Source: Pseudoips prasinana | Taxonomy: Eukaryota > Arthropoda > Insecta > Lepidoptera > Nolidae | Reading direction: 5' to 3' | DNA: 64,000 bases | NCBI GenBank assembly: GCA_951640165.1 | Contig: OX621238.1 | Coordinates: 27,304,001-27,368,000, forward strand | Part shown: one piece after another, positions 22,055-33,191 of the stretch | How positions within the stretch are numbered: the first letter of the stretch is position 1 | Layout of the letters: each line of letters begins with the position of its first letter | Notes under the pieces: model-generated | Seen by the model: the letters and a program-made list of their open reading frames with translations, nothing else | Told to the model about the DNA's origin: nothing | Database searches by the model: none | Position numbers and translations under genes: made by a program

Positions 22055-22331
22055 AGTAGTGTTATGTGAATAAAAGCTTTTTATTTTTACTAAATTTATA
22101 AATTGGTAAAATATTCAATGATAATATGCTTTTTATTTTATAAATTTAGATCAAGTGCTGCTTGTTCGAAAATATTAACTAAAAGTAAAAGTGACAACCC
22201 TGGGTATCAACGCAAGAGTAGGCTAATAACTCGGCGGGCGGCCTTAGATAACCTACTGTATATTTATTTACTGTGACGCTGCCTAACGCAGGATTACGCA
22301 GCGGTGGCGTCGCGTCAGTCGAGTGCGTATT

Positions 22332-22570
22332 GAGGTGACTACCGACTTCCCGCACACTAGCGTCTTTCGAGCGCTGCCGTCTTGCACCCGCATAACGTCG
22401 ACGCGCCGCTGGCGAAGCGGTGCCGTACCCAACAAGCGCAATCCTGCGTTGGGCACTACTCTGAGCGTTAGCGTCGCGGTGCCGCATCGCTACGACATGA
22501 CGCGGGCGCTGGCAAGACGAAGACGCGATGCTCGAAAGACGCTAGTGTGCGGGAAGCCGGTAGTCACTTC
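22332..22570. mobile_element. GC-rich inverted-repeat element, 239 bp
   Basis: Terminal inverted repeats of 41 bp (22332-22372 and 22530-22570) differ at about two sites: left GTGACTACCGACTTCCCGCA, right TGCGGGAAGCCGGTAGTCAC. The interior is GC-rich with CGTCGACGCGCCGCTGGCGA. No clear target duplication was seen. No coding sequence. Confidence 0.8.
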
Positions 22571-22574
22571 GTTA

Positions 22575-23230
22575 CAAACTCGGCGTCTCAATATTTTGGG
22601 TTCGATCTCCGAATAGGACTATTTGTGTAGTAGTAAAAATGAAGGTTCTGGATCTGAGTGAGCATTGTCTCCATTTATTGCATTTTTTTAAATCCCCAAA
22701 ATACTTACATGTTAAGTAATCAGAAGTTACTTGACATATCGATAAAAACCCTTAGTAGCCCAACTTACAGCTTATTGAGCTATCTAAACATTTTCTTCTA
22801 GTAAATCAGTCATCATTAAAACAAAAAGCCTAATTCCATCGACTTGAAACGTATACTTATACAAAAACAAATAAACTGTTGGCAATTTAACGCGAGGTGA
22901 CAGTTAATTTATAAATCAAAGGTGGGACTGTTGGAAGTAAGTTAAAAGCCAACTTTGCTAAGTAAGTTATACTGAGGCGTGAGCGCTGCGTGTTGGTAGA
23001 TTGTTCCCGCTGTAATATCAACGATTTATATTTATTTTCTAGTTCCTATCGGAGGGGAACTTTGATTTTAGGGAATTACGCTTTAGAATTGTGTGCGGTA
23101 GAAAGTTGGGGGTTTGTTTTAATTTTAAAAGTATGAATACCGTGTTTTGTTATATTATGCTTCACTGTTTTGTTGGTCTAGTAATTGATTGGATTTAAGC
23201 CAAAATGTGTTATGTTGAAAGATTTATTTT
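22575..23230. other. No recognised feature
   Basis: Mixed composition without repeat ends or open frames. Confidence 0.45.
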
Positions 23231-23231
23231 G

Positions 23232-23480
23232 ACGGTCAACGTAGCGTAGTTGGTAGTGCTCCTGCCTACGAAGCTGGTGGTCCTGGGTTCGAATCCCGGT
23301 AAGTGCAAATATTTGTGTGATGAGCACGAATATTTGTTTGTGAGTCATGGATGTTTTCTATGTATTTAAGTATTTATCTATCTATATAAGTATGTATATC
23401 GTCGCCTGGTACCCATAGTACAAGCTTTGCTTAGTTTGGGGCTAGGATGATCTGTGTGACATTGTCCCTAGATATTATTA
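23232..23480 (+). mobile_element. tRNA-headed SINE, family B, copy 1
   Basis: A-box-like TAGTTGGTAGTGCTCC and B-box GGTTCGAATCCCGG are followed by the body (GTGCAAATATTTGTGTGATG), CGTCGCCTGGTACCCATAG, CAAGCTTTGCTTAGTTTGGG and GATCTGTGTGACATTGTCCC. It is nearly identical to the copies at 37068 (+) and 28858 (-). Confidence 0.88.
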
Positions 23481-23762
23481 TTTTGGGTAAGGCAAAATAC
23501 TCAGTAGGAGCTACGATTCAATTGTCAGGTAGTCCTTCAGTCTTACACGTGGTTTCTCTACACCAATTTTAATTATCGATCTGTCTTGCGCACACACTTG
23601 TGTATTTTTTATCGTCATAATCTCCTACACAAGCAGGCAAAATGCTATAATTCAGTTATCCCACGTGTGAGAACTTCATTCTGTTCTAATAGTAAAACAA
23701 ACCCTCTTTGCGTGTTAGCAAAACACGCGTGTAGTCAAGTCGTGGGTGCGTTTTGGTGGGTT
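23481..23762. other. Spacer before the 23767 element
   Basis: Nothing recognised. Confidence 0.45.
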
Positions 23763-24727
23763 TTAACGTAAAAGCTCCTATTAACGACCCCCTAAAACGT
23801 GTACTCTATTAACGATCTAATTTTTAAATCACTCATATTAGACATAATATAGGATTCCAGAATGTGATACTTAAAAAATTCGTTATTTATTTTAGTTGGG
23901 CAGCAAAAAGATTAAAGTTTTATGTGTGTAAATAGCCAGTAAAAGAAATAATTTGACAATAAGTGGGACGCACCCGAAATTGACGCACGTTTCATAGTGT
24001 CGCGTCTCCGGCCACGTAAGTACACCTAAATATTACTTAAGGAAAATAACACACTAAGAATGGATTGGTCTTCTTGCTATCACATTACAACTGTAACGTA
24101 TATATTTGTTTTCTAAATTAACTCTTGATATAAAACTTCTTATTGGTTTTTGTGTTATAAAATCATGTTTTAATTTAAGGCGGTAATAGAACCCGAATTT
24201 CAAAACTTGATGCTAATAACGACCCATGGCGTTGTTAAATTTTCAGAACTTTTAGTATTTTTAAATAATATCTATTATAAACTACCTCATTCGATTTTAC
24301 TTTTTACTTGTTCAATTCTTAAAATTATTTTACTTCGTTAGCTCTATTAACGACACAGCTATTTCTTAAAGTTTTTGTGTAAAACTCGATTCAACGTTAG
24401 ACAATATGCCTATTATTATAACGATATTATACTGTAAATAACCATTATTATCTGAATTAAAGACTAACTGAGACTAAAAAAATAATATAGTAATGAGATC
24501 GAATTTAACAGTATTCCATAAAACGGATATTTTATCTGTTTATTATTCATTTTATTGGTCGCTAATAGAATATTGTAACCTTCATACGTGATTCTATTAC
24601 CGACTCACAGCTGTGACGATATTTTTGGTAGTATTACAGTACACAAAACCAAATGTATATTTTTGAACAAATTGGCTTATTTCTTGCTAACGTGACGTTT
24701 TGAGAGATTTTGTCACTGGCCATATAA

Positions 24728-25452
24728 GGCCCACTGGCGCCACCCCAGGTTAAATGCATTAACTCAGAGTTAGTGGCTAATATGGGGTTAAATTACAATT
24801 GCGTCTTGCACCATCAAGGGTTAGGAACCTTGGGTTATTTTATAAAAATTTTAACCCAGCTATTTTGGTGGGTTAAATCACTAACTCCGGATTAGTAATG
24901 TCAAATTTGTTTCGTTTGAGAGGTTATGTTGGGTTGCAGAAGGGAATGTCAGAGATTTTATAACAGTTTTGTGTCCTAAACAATTATGAGTGATTTTTAA
25001 TTGTCTGATGATGATGAAGAAATCGTCGAATATAATATTAGCTCGGACTTTTATAAAAAAAAGTTGCAGAAAGATCGATCATTTCAACGTTGCCATGACA
25101 ATATTTTAACGACTCGAAATTGACAGATTGGTTTCAAACACAAACGATCAAATTGAAATGTATTTGGAAAACTTGACACATGAGACAGTCATATACAAAG
25201 TTTTCTAGTGACAAAAAGAGGTGTATAATTATATTTCACTCATTGTTCACTCATTCATATTTGGTTGGATTACATTACGGAACAAAACCTCTTTAATGAT
25301 ACCAACGTAAAAAAGGTACACATGGAGTTAGTTGACTCAGTGTTATTTTTCATTGGCGCAACAGAATGTTGAGTTAAAATTTTAAAGAATTAACCCGAAG
25401 TTACTTAACTCGAGTTAGTTTATTTTAGCCTAGCTTTTGGTGCAAGTGGGCC
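24728..25452 (+). mobile_element. PIF/Harbinger-like element, decayed
   Basis: The ends GGCCCACTGGCGCCA and TGGTGCAAGTGGGCC form inverted repeats of about 15 bp. They are bordered by TAA on the left and TTA on the right, close to the 3-bp TWA targets of the superfamily. TAACTC/GAGTTA repeats extend both ends. Near 24990-25130 a frame encodes SDDDEEIVEY and DFYKKKLQKDRSFQRC before breaking. This resembles the acidic N-terminal start of Harbinger transposases. The DDE domain is missing. Confidence 0.65.
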
Positions 25453-25624
25453 TTATTAATGTAAAATAATATTTGCTATCCAGTTTCATTCATACCTTCA
25501 TGGCATTGGCTATATTTCATATGTTTTCAAATCAAATAAAATGGCGGGACGGAATGAAGGCCATGTAACTTTTTAAATCTTCTTTCGAAGAACTAAATTC
25601 TATATCGTTGATTAATGTCTATCT

Positions 25625-25685
25625 CTCTCTTCTCCTAGCCTTATTAATCCCAAGCATCTTGGGGTCGGCTTCTGTATTGAGCGAA
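25625..25685. repeat. LINE-derived scrap
   Basis: CCTTATTAATCCCAAGCATC followed by TTGGGGTCGGCTTC is a recurrent lepidopteran LINE-associated sequence. Class assignment is from memory only. Confidence 0.35.
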
Positions 25686-26255
25686 TTATAAATGTGTTAT
25701 TATAAAATTAACCTATTATAAAGGTATTTTGTGATTGTATTACAGATAAAATATTTTTGTTATTGGTTGTAATGAAAAAGTAAGCTTTTAATTATTTGAA
25801 GACTGTTTTCTGAGATTGGTTACATTGTTAATTAATTAAAATAACAAAAAGTAAGTTCCCTAAGCGTTGCAATAAATAAATATGTTCATATTGTAATACT
25901 GGTGATCTCATAACTATTGTTATTATATAATATATACCTTAAAAAACATTTTTTATTTTGTTTAATAGTAGAGAAGAAGTGACATCTTCGTAGCGGTCGG
26001 TAAAAGAAGTAGAAAAATCGGTAATAGAATCTTGCCGCATACTATGGGTCGGTAATAGAATCAACTACTCTTTTGGATTAAATAATTATTTAGTAATTAT
26101 TGCTTTATTGAATTTAAGTACTGAATTGCAAAGAATACTTTGTTGAGATTAAATAAAAATTATAACATCCTTTCTAACATAACAGCTTATATCTATATTT
26201 TTAAAGTGAATCCTAAGACAGCTAAAACTGGCGGTAATAGGAGCTTTTACGTTAT

Positions 26256-26925
26256 ATAAATATCATCTGCAAGAAATATAAATGCCCATATAGTTTTATA
26301 CAAACAAATAAAGATTATTTACTACATAGATACTGAGTATTGTCATCAACAAATACTTAATCTTTTTGTGGTCGGGATTATTTTTCGCAATAACTCAATT
26401 TCGACATAAAATCCTGCTTGGACAGCACAACAGGGTGGCTACACGATTTATAGCTACCAGTGGGTTTTGATTGATTGTATTGGATTGAAGGATATCATGT
26501 TTTGAGTAACAAAAATATTGTAAATTGTCTTTAGAAGTATAATTCAAAATTAATATCTCATCTTTCATATTTGGGTTAGAGTACTACGTTTACATAGCTG
26601 CCTAAACTTAACATTGTAATGATGAGCAACCCATTTAACGTTATGGACGTTTAATTTTGTTAATGTAATACGAGTAATAAAAATAAAAATTACTAATATA
26701 AACAAATAAGTACCGCGGTCAATCATATAAATACAGATTTAGTATAGTTAACAACTTGTGGTTGGAGTCGTAGTATACGGGCTTTAAGTCAATCCCATCA
26801 AGAACACAAACTATTATAATCGGTAGCCCGAGGACGATATCAAAAGTCCCACAGAAACAACTTCCTCAATTAACCTTCGGTGGCACTGTAATCAAGGTCA
26901 GTCGAACTGTCAAGAATCTTGACAT
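26256..26925. other. No recognised feature
   Basis: AT-rich. Confidence 0.45.
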
Positions 26926-26929
26926 TTTT

Positions 26930-27425
26930 TTATGACCATTTATCCTGGGACACTCAGGTGTGTTAGTTGTAAACTATACGCATCGTTTGAATATTTCCGT
27001 CGGCTATGCAATTTCCTGCCTATGAGCACTATATACTATACTATATACAGTTATCTAGAGCTTACCCAAAACCAGCTTGTTAAACTTGAACGTCTCCAAA
27101 ATAACCGCATTGGATTCATATTTGGCCTTTGCAAACATGACCATGTCTCCGAATTCCGTACTAAACTCAAGTGGCTATCTATACGCCCCCGTCGGAATAC
27201 TCATATACTCTCATTGCTCTAAGTACAAAATCTTGTTTACGTCATCGTTTCTTTCTTATCTAAAAATATAGTTTTCTTATCTATACGAATCAGTCGAAAA
27301 TTTAGGTTAATAGTACCAGAGCATTCCACCAATTGTGTTCGTATGTGGAATGCGCTGCCAATAACATTGCGTCAAGCACAAAGTTTACATAAGCAAAGTT
27401 GATTTCTACCTGTCAAGATTCGCAT
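26930..27425 (+). mobile_element. Jockey/CR1-like LINE C-terminal fragment
   Basis: With frame changes, the plus strand reads LVKLERLQNNRIGFIFGLCK, HDHVSEFRTKLKWLSIRPRR and NTHILSLL. Then comes a region near 27345 encoding an RMWNALP-like segment (MWNALPITLRQAQSLH in another frame). This is the tail of a LINE reverse transcriptase after the RT core. No catalytic motif remains. Confidence 0.7.
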
Positions 27426-27431
27426 GCATTG

Positions 27432-27520
27432 AAATAATTAAATAATGAAATTTATTCAGCACTTGGGTATTTACATACACTTGTACTTGTCAAGCTCACA
27501 ATGTACTACATAAACACCGT
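27432..27520 (-). repeat. Repeat family H, terminal fragment
   Basis: AAATTTATTCAGCACTTGGG and ACACTTGTACTTGTCAAGCT are almost identical to 9155-9212. Confidence 0.75.
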
Positions 27521-27524
27521 TCAA

Positions 27525-28080
27525 AAATAGTAATTAATGCAACAAAATATTTTGAATAAGTCCGTTCGTACTGTCTGTTTCATTGGAAGAACAAGTATTA
27601 TAATAATATGCAAGTATCTATTTATTACATATGAACAGTACGCTTTTGTACTGAGCACCAATGGGTACAGTTAACAATGTCTAAGTACACCGTCAACTGC
27701 CCCCTTAAATAATCCCTGTTCTTTAGTATCCTTTGGTAGGTACGAAGAGAGCACATGTCAGTGATAAGACCGCCAATTGTATGCTATGTAATAATAATAA
27801 TATGCTCCTGTATGTGATTTTACTATTTATTTACAATAAAGAGTTAATCTATCTGTCTATATATCAAACATATAATTTTAAGATGGATAAAGTGTGGTTC
27901 TTGAATTTAAGCCATGTCCTTACCTGCTGAATGGTATACATAAAAAACTATGCAACCCCTGTCAGAAATGAAGTTCCTTTAAGAAATCCTTGCAACACTC
28001 CAATTAAGTTTTAAAGAAATTTGGCACGCGTTCAGTATTGTAATTATATAGCCGTCTACGGACAACACAATTGTTGCCCA
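27525..28080. other. No recognised feature
   Basis: AT-rich. Confidence 0.45.
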
Positions 28081-28081
28081 G

Positions 28082-28150
28082 ACACAAACACATGAAAATA
28101 CACACACATACACAAAAACACGTGTGCGCACACGCACGCACGCACGCACT
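28082..28150. repeat. AC/ACGC microsatellite
   Basis: ACACAAACACATG and ACACACACATACAC are followed by CACGCACGCACGCACGCAC. It explains the antisense 69-codon open frame. Confidence 0.9.
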
Positions 28151-28154
28151 TTTT

Positions 28155-28850
28155 TACAATAATAACAGAGAGAGGGATTGAAAGCCACATAACGCTATTT
28201 CCTTACGTGATGGTTTCTACCACTCATAGCATATCAAAATATATATAAGGCTTTTTAATAGCCAATCTTTTATCAAAATAAAAATATATTCGGTGTTAGA
28301 TTTTACTAATTAGTTATAAACTAATACTTTGTATGTTTTTGTGGGTTGTCTTCTATGATAATGATATACAAATTGAATATTGTTTTTATTGAACGTAATG
28401 ACTAAATACAAACCCTGTTATATCCATCGTTTATTGAATCAATATTATCTTCAGTGACAAATATGCACTAGTTTCACAGATGTGTTTTGTTAGAAAATCT
28501 ATTCGAAAACAATGTGACGACAATATTGTCAATACATTTGTAGCTTGATTTAATGTGACATCGAAAATTGAACCACATTCTATTTGCATATAAACACGTA
28601 TGGGGGCATAATGTATTTTTATGAGGGCAGGGTGCCGATACAGCTCATGGATTTTACCTATAATTTGAACTGACGACATCACGGCGTGGAAAGAAGATTA
28701 TTTAAGCAAAGCTTAAGGGATATATGTATTATTAACATGAAGACTGATGTTGTAATGCTCTTAATATCCGAGTTAAGAAGAGATCCTGTCACTAGTTTCT
28801 GTCCTCAAAAAAATCATCATGCTATAAATAATAAGGTGAAATACGAAAGA
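28155..28850. other. No recognised feature
   Basis: AT-rich. Confidence 0.45.
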
Positions 28851-28857
28851 TAATAAT

Positions 28858-29072
28858 AATAATATCTAGGGACAATGTCACACAGATCTTCCTAGCCCCA
28901 AACTAAGCAAAGCTTGTACTATGGGTACCAGGCGACGATATATATAGATAAATACTTAAATATATAGAAAACATCCACGACTCAGAAACAAACATTCATG
29001 CTCATCACACAAATATTTGCACTTACCGGGATTCAAACCCAGGACCACCAGCTTCGTAAGCACCACCAACTA
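28858..29072 (-). mobile_element. tRNA-headed SINE, family B, copy 2
   Basis: Exact reverse order of copy 1: GGGACAATGTCACACAGATC, CCCCAAACTAAGCAAAGCTT, GGTACCAGGCGACGAT and the B-box complement CCGGGATTCAAACCC. The head ends near 29072, where a LINE stub abuts. Confidence 0.87.
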
Positions 29073-29077
29073 GGATA

Positions 29078-29205
29078 CGGTGACCGGTTATGGACCGACG
29101 ATCTTGCAAGGATCGCGGGAAGCCACTGGATGTGGGCAGCACAAGACCAGCCATGGAGGAGGTCCTTGGGGGAGGCCTTTGACGGCTGATACAACGATGA
29201 TAATA
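29078..29205 (+). mobile_element. LINE 3' stub with GATAATAATAA tail
   Basis: It encodes DRLWTDDLARIAGSHWMWAA and QDQPWRRSLGEAF, then a stop and a GATGATAATAATAAAG tail. The WxDD...W...A..R pattern is the C-terminal end of an RTE/L1-type LINE. It abuts a SINE head, so one of the two was an insertion site. Confidence 0.65.
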
Positions 29206-29229
29206 ATAAAGACAGATTATTTATTTATT

Positions 29230-29495
29230 TAAAGACCAAAGAAGCATACCTGGCCTCTGTGAATGGAACAACCGGAAGGAGAAGACCTCGTCGAACATTC
29301 TCTGACCAAATCGGAGACGTTCTCAAGAAAGGGCAGGTCAGGAGTACCCTAAATCAGCGAGCATGTATGAAAAATATAATGACAGTAATCGAGGCAAAAG
29401 ACGTGTGCAAAGATCGTGACAGATGGAAATCCGTTGTCTCTGCCTACCCCTCTGGGAAAAAGGCGTGAGTCCATGTATGTATGTATTTATTTATT
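29230..29495 (+). mobile_element. RTE LINE 3' fragment
   Basis: The frame 29259-29468 encodes [20 protein letters not shown] and [19 protein letters not shown], ending SAYPSGKKA. It is nearly identical to the end of the RTE at 52330-54035. The ATGTATGTATG tail after the stop is the same. Confidence 0.9.
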
Positions 29496-29509
29496 TAAGG
29501 TAACAACAA

Positions 29510-30605
29510 ACTTAGGAACTTACTGTTGTTAGCTATAAACAGCTAACAACAGTAACATTGCATTCTTTAAGAGTAAATTTTAAGTAATGAAGGCATTTTA
29601 CTAACTTAAGACTCTTTGAAAATAAAATTTTAGTTCAATTGTCTGCCAAAATCAACATGACAATCAAATTTTCATATTAGTTTTTATAACAATTATTAGG
29701 GCTCAAAAATCTTAATAGAAATTGTATATACGGTGTGACTTATGTCCATTCCTCCGTCTGTGGTAACGTCTAATGAAATTTTTTTTAGGATTTGTGATTT
29801 GTAATAGTTATAAATACTGCTTAACAAACTTCAATCCTGCATTGTCTACATTTTTTACATAACGTTAACATTTTTAAGCTTTCTGAGTATTTGCCTAAGA
29901 CATTTTCACTACTTCAAAGGAAATAATGAAACATTCCGAAAAAAAGTTGCGTTATCGTTTAGGGTAATCGTTTGAGATGTAAAAAGTCTGCCTGACCTTT
30001 TACATCATCGAGGTGAAGTTGTAAACAATTTTTTATGAATTGCTAACAATCATGCAACTCAAAACCTTTCAATTTTTTAAATACTTTAATTTTACAAACA
30101 ATTCTCAAGTCAATCTTTAAATTCATTGTTACTTCTAATACTTTTTCATTGGCTACCCACTTTGCTACTGCTTTTATGTTTTAGATCAGCAATCAGATTC
30201 AACATTATAAAAATTTCACCTAGATGATTTCGCTGACTCTTGAATTAAATATTATTATATTACGCTTATTATAATGAAATAGTTTAACATAATTTTAGTT
30301 TAAAAACCAATTTAAAACATATAACTGACTTAACTTAGTGATCACTGATTTCAACAAAATTTATATAGAATTATACCGGAAGCCTTTCCCAATAAAATTT
30401 GCTACACAAATAACGAATAAATCACGTAGCATACATCAAAAACACATAATGTTATATTATTCAAAAGAAGGAGGTTATCAGTTTGATTACATTGTGTTTT
30501 ATTTTCTCGTGTGATAAACATTTTGAAATTATCGATTCATGAAGTTTTTTTAGGAAAGTGTTTTGTTTATTTATTCGTCTTGATTTTTTTCTATCGATTC
30601 GGAAA
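29510..30605. other. AT-rich DNA with one hairpin
   Basis: A perfect 15-bp inverted repeat (29520-29534 and 29541-29555, 6-bp loop) with TTACTGTTGTTAGCT. Otherwise nothing. Confidence 0.5.
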
Positions 30606-30610
30606 ATGTA

Positions 30611-30722
30611 CAGACTCCAGCTCATCAAGCTACCCCAATCTGTAAAATTTTCCCAATTGAAAGTGAACCTTATGGTTATGTGATAAAGTTGAAAATCTAT
30701 AAAATAAATGTGCTGGCGTCTG
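30611..30722. mobile_element. TA-flanked MITE, family F, 112 bp
   Basis: It begins CAGACTCCAGCTCATCAAGC and ends GTGCTGGCGTCTG, with TA at 30609-30610 and 30723-30724. The interior shares CCCCAATCTGTAAAATT and AGTGAACCTTATGG with the 14188 copy (in complement). The right inverted repeat has lost its inner half. Confidence 0.82.
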
Positions 30723-30724
30723 TA

Positions 30725-31112
30725 CAATATGCTCTATTGTTGTAAACTAGATATAATAAAACTTCTATTACTACTGTAACTTCAGAAATTTGAATTAATA
30801 GAAATCTTACACAGGTTTATCGATAATAAATACAGGGTTATAGGTTACCTAGATCCGTTAAGGGCATGTAGTTTGCATCGTTAATCCAATTTTAAAGCAA
30901 ATATGGAAAACATCTAACATATATATATTTTTTAATATCTCTTAGTGATAGATAAACGTTCTAAAAATTAATTAACTCTTTTAACTTTAAATCACCTACT
31001 ACGACCTTCAAATTTTTCATCCATTCCAGTGATACTATATGCGTAATCAATAAATAAATAAATAATGGTGTAAGATGAGATGGACACCAGCTATCTAATA
31101 ATAGTGTCCAAC
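30725..31112. other. No recognised feature
   Basis: AT-rich. Confidence 0.45.
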
Positions 31113-31117
31113 TATGT

Positions 31118-31480
31118 ACAGTGTGACTGCCTCGTTGTTCTAGCGGTAGCGTGTTCACCCGCAGAGAAAAAGGTCCTGGGTTCAAATCCCGGGTCGGGCC
31201 AAAAGTAATTTTGGGACTTTTCTGTAAAACGAAAATTTCTCAGCATCAGCTCCAAGTCTGGGAGTTAGCAGTATTATACCCCCGTGCGTCGGTGAGCGCG
31301 TAAAGCTGTCGATCCTGTACCTGAGCTCTTTCCGATCGAGTCGCTAGGTGTCCCATCGGATCATGAGAGTGATGGAATAGAAATTGCTCCTGTCTTTGCG
31401 CATGCACTTGTGCACTATATGTCCCGCACAGATGGGTAATCTCTATTGAGACTGGCCGCCGTGGCCGAAATTAGGCTAGG
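31118..31480 (+). mobile_element. tRNA-headed SINE, family D, fullest copy
   Basis: The head TGCCTCGTTGTTCTAGCGGT, GGTCCTGGGTTCAAATCCCG and GGTCGGGCC is tRNA-like over about 72 nt (31128-31200). The body has TTTTGGGACTTTTCTG, CGATCGAGTCGCTAGGTGTC and CATCGGATCATGAGAGTGAT. It ends ATTGAGACTGGCCGCCGTGG. Matching antisense copies at 55223-55575 and 3300-3440 show it is a dispersed SINE and not a tRNA gene. Confidence 0.82.
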
Positions 31481-31494
31481 AGGAAATTATATTA

Positions 31495-32030
31495 TATTTA
31501 TTTATTTATCATCATCAACTTAACACTAAACATTTGAAGATGACAAGTTATTGAGTTTAAGACTAGGTGTTAAATCTCTACAGATGTATACAACATTCAT
31601 AAAGAAAAATAGTCACAAAATATACTAAACACAAAAAAGAAACAATACTTAATACACAACTAATGCAAATTAAACTTAACCTAAAAATAAACATTTAAAT
31701 TTGAATAAAAGTAAAAACAGAGAAACGTAGAAACATAAAATTTTTGACTAACGACTAAATCATTTTAATAATTAACAAATAAATTATCATATCTTAAATT
31801 ATATTATTTATTAAATATAAGTTATTGAATTATTGCTTAATTGAATCAATACAACTCTTAGCAAACTGGCGAATGTTTTTGCAATTAAAAATATCTATGT
31901 CAATGTTCAATGTATTATAGGTACAGTAGTTAGAATAAATGGCTGGCTTGAGCTCTTTGCGTCTTTGCACTATAAGTAATGGTGATTTAATTATTAATGC
32001 GGGTAGCATCCAGACCAAGAACCGATTAGG
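31495..32030 (-). mobile_element. Possible LINE 3' end, antisense
   Basis: A 62-codon minus frame (32018-31830; RRKELKPAIYSNYCTYN, NIFNCKNIRQFAKSCIDSI) is followed by an AT-rich 3' region ending in an AAATAAATA tail at 31512-31497. Layout and tail suggest a LINE end; the protein match is weak. Confidence 0.35.
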
Positions 32031-32144
32031 GTAATAGCTGTGTAAGGTTTGTACTTATAAGGAAAAATCCCGAGCAGATTTGCAGGTATGCTAAAATAAA
32101 ACAAAGCCTTTGGCAAAACATAGGTACAAGGGAATTTTACTTAT

Positions 32145-32330
32145 AATAATAATATCCTGTAAAATTTACAACGGCAATCTGGTCCCAAACTAAGCACAGC
32201 TTGTACTACAGAAATCAGATAATATTGTAACCTGATATACTAATATTCTTTTATAAATACATACTTATACTAGTATATAGATAATTACACCCAGATGGGA
32301 ATCAAAACCACGACCTGTGACATGTTTTCC
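32145..32330 (-). mobile_element. SINE family C, degenerate copy
   Basis: ATCTGGTCCCAAACTAAGCA, CAGCTTGTACTACAG, TTTTATAAATACATACTTAT and a GGGAATCAAAACCACGACC head remnant in the order of the family. Confidence 0.65.
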
Positions 32331-32339
32331 TTTTTCCAG

Positions 32340-32900
32340 AATATTTTCATGATAAATGCGTATATACGTATACTCACTTGCAATATACTCGTAGCTATTG
32401 CACATTATTTTTGATAAGTTCAGTGTGTAAATAAGTAAACTTTTGAACTTTTTAAAGATATAGCTCAATTGTCAAGACGATTCTCTGATATCCATATCAA
32501 TCTCTAATCTATAGTTAATGTGCTCAAATGTACCCCGAGAGATGAAGTCGCGGGGAAAATCTGTTGGTCGGTAAAGACTAAACGTATAATTTATGCGAAA
32601 CAAAGTTAAATTTGAAGTCCACGATAATCTTCGCAATTTAAGCCTAAGTAGAAGGTAGCTAACTTAATTAACCAGATAGTTACTTAAGGTTTGTAATTAT
32701 TTTGTCGTTCCTACTTGTATATGGTAAATTATCTTGACTGAACTGGAGCGGACCCTTACCCTTAATACGTTAACTCCTTTATAGGACAGATTATACTATT
32801 CTACAACAAACATCCTAATAATATGAGACAATAGGCAGTAAACCAATTTGATACGACTGTAAAATCCTAATTGTAGCAGTGAATATAATATATAAAAATT
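32340..32900. other. No recognised feature
   Basis: AT-rich. Confidence 0.45.
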
Positions 32901-32904
32901 CAAA

Positions 32905-33190
32905 CTCTATTCACAAAAAATACTTGAGACTTTTTCGCTCTACATGTAAATAAGTTAGTGCAAAATTGCAATAAAATGTATGGTTTTGGATCGGAAATGT
33001 ATGGATCGGAGATACATCCGCAGCTAATTGATTCCACAGAGGAGTAGTGCGCGGTAAAAAGTTTCTTGTGAAACGCACGGTGTTAGACAACCATTCATCC
33101 AGGTGATTAGGATGAAATTTCCCCTTTAGACGAGAGAGTCTGTGGCGGAATGTGGCGGCCGGTATACGCTCGAACACAACAACCTAATAG
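32905..33190 (-). mobile_element. LINE C-terminal stub (Jockey/R1-like)
   Basis: The minus frame encodes FERIPAATFRHRLSRLKGKF, WLSNTVRFTRNFLPRTTPLW and NQLAADVSP, then a stop. The RxFLPRTxxLWNxL pattern is typical of the last residues of insect Jockey/R1-type ORF2 proteins. Only the tail is present. Confidence 0.7.
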
Positions 33191-33191
33191 T

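Larger units (their letters stand above)
23767..26251. mobile_element. Probable non-autonomous DNA transposon with a repeated internal motif
   Basis: The two ends are inverted repeats: CGTAAAAGCTCCTATTAACG on the left and CGGTAATAGGAGCTTTTACG on the right. TTAA (23763-23766) and TTAT (26252-26255) flank them, suggesting a TTAA target duplication. A motif close to TCGGTAATAGAATC, or its complement, recurs near 23805, 24181, 24212, 24343, 24558, 24589, 26017 and 26046, besides both ends. No transposase was recognised. A Harbinger-like element (24728-25452) is nested in the middle. Confidence 0.6.

Noticed and set aside
27979..28188. 69-codon antisense frame rich in Val, Arg and Cys
   Set aside because: Encoded by the AC/ACGC microsatellite.
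31128..31200. tRNA-like cloverleaf with good A and B boxes
   Set aside because: The same head continues into a body found at 55223-55575 and 3300-3440, so it is a SINE head and not a tRNA gene. The same holds for the heads at 23240, 37075, 37740 and 52080.
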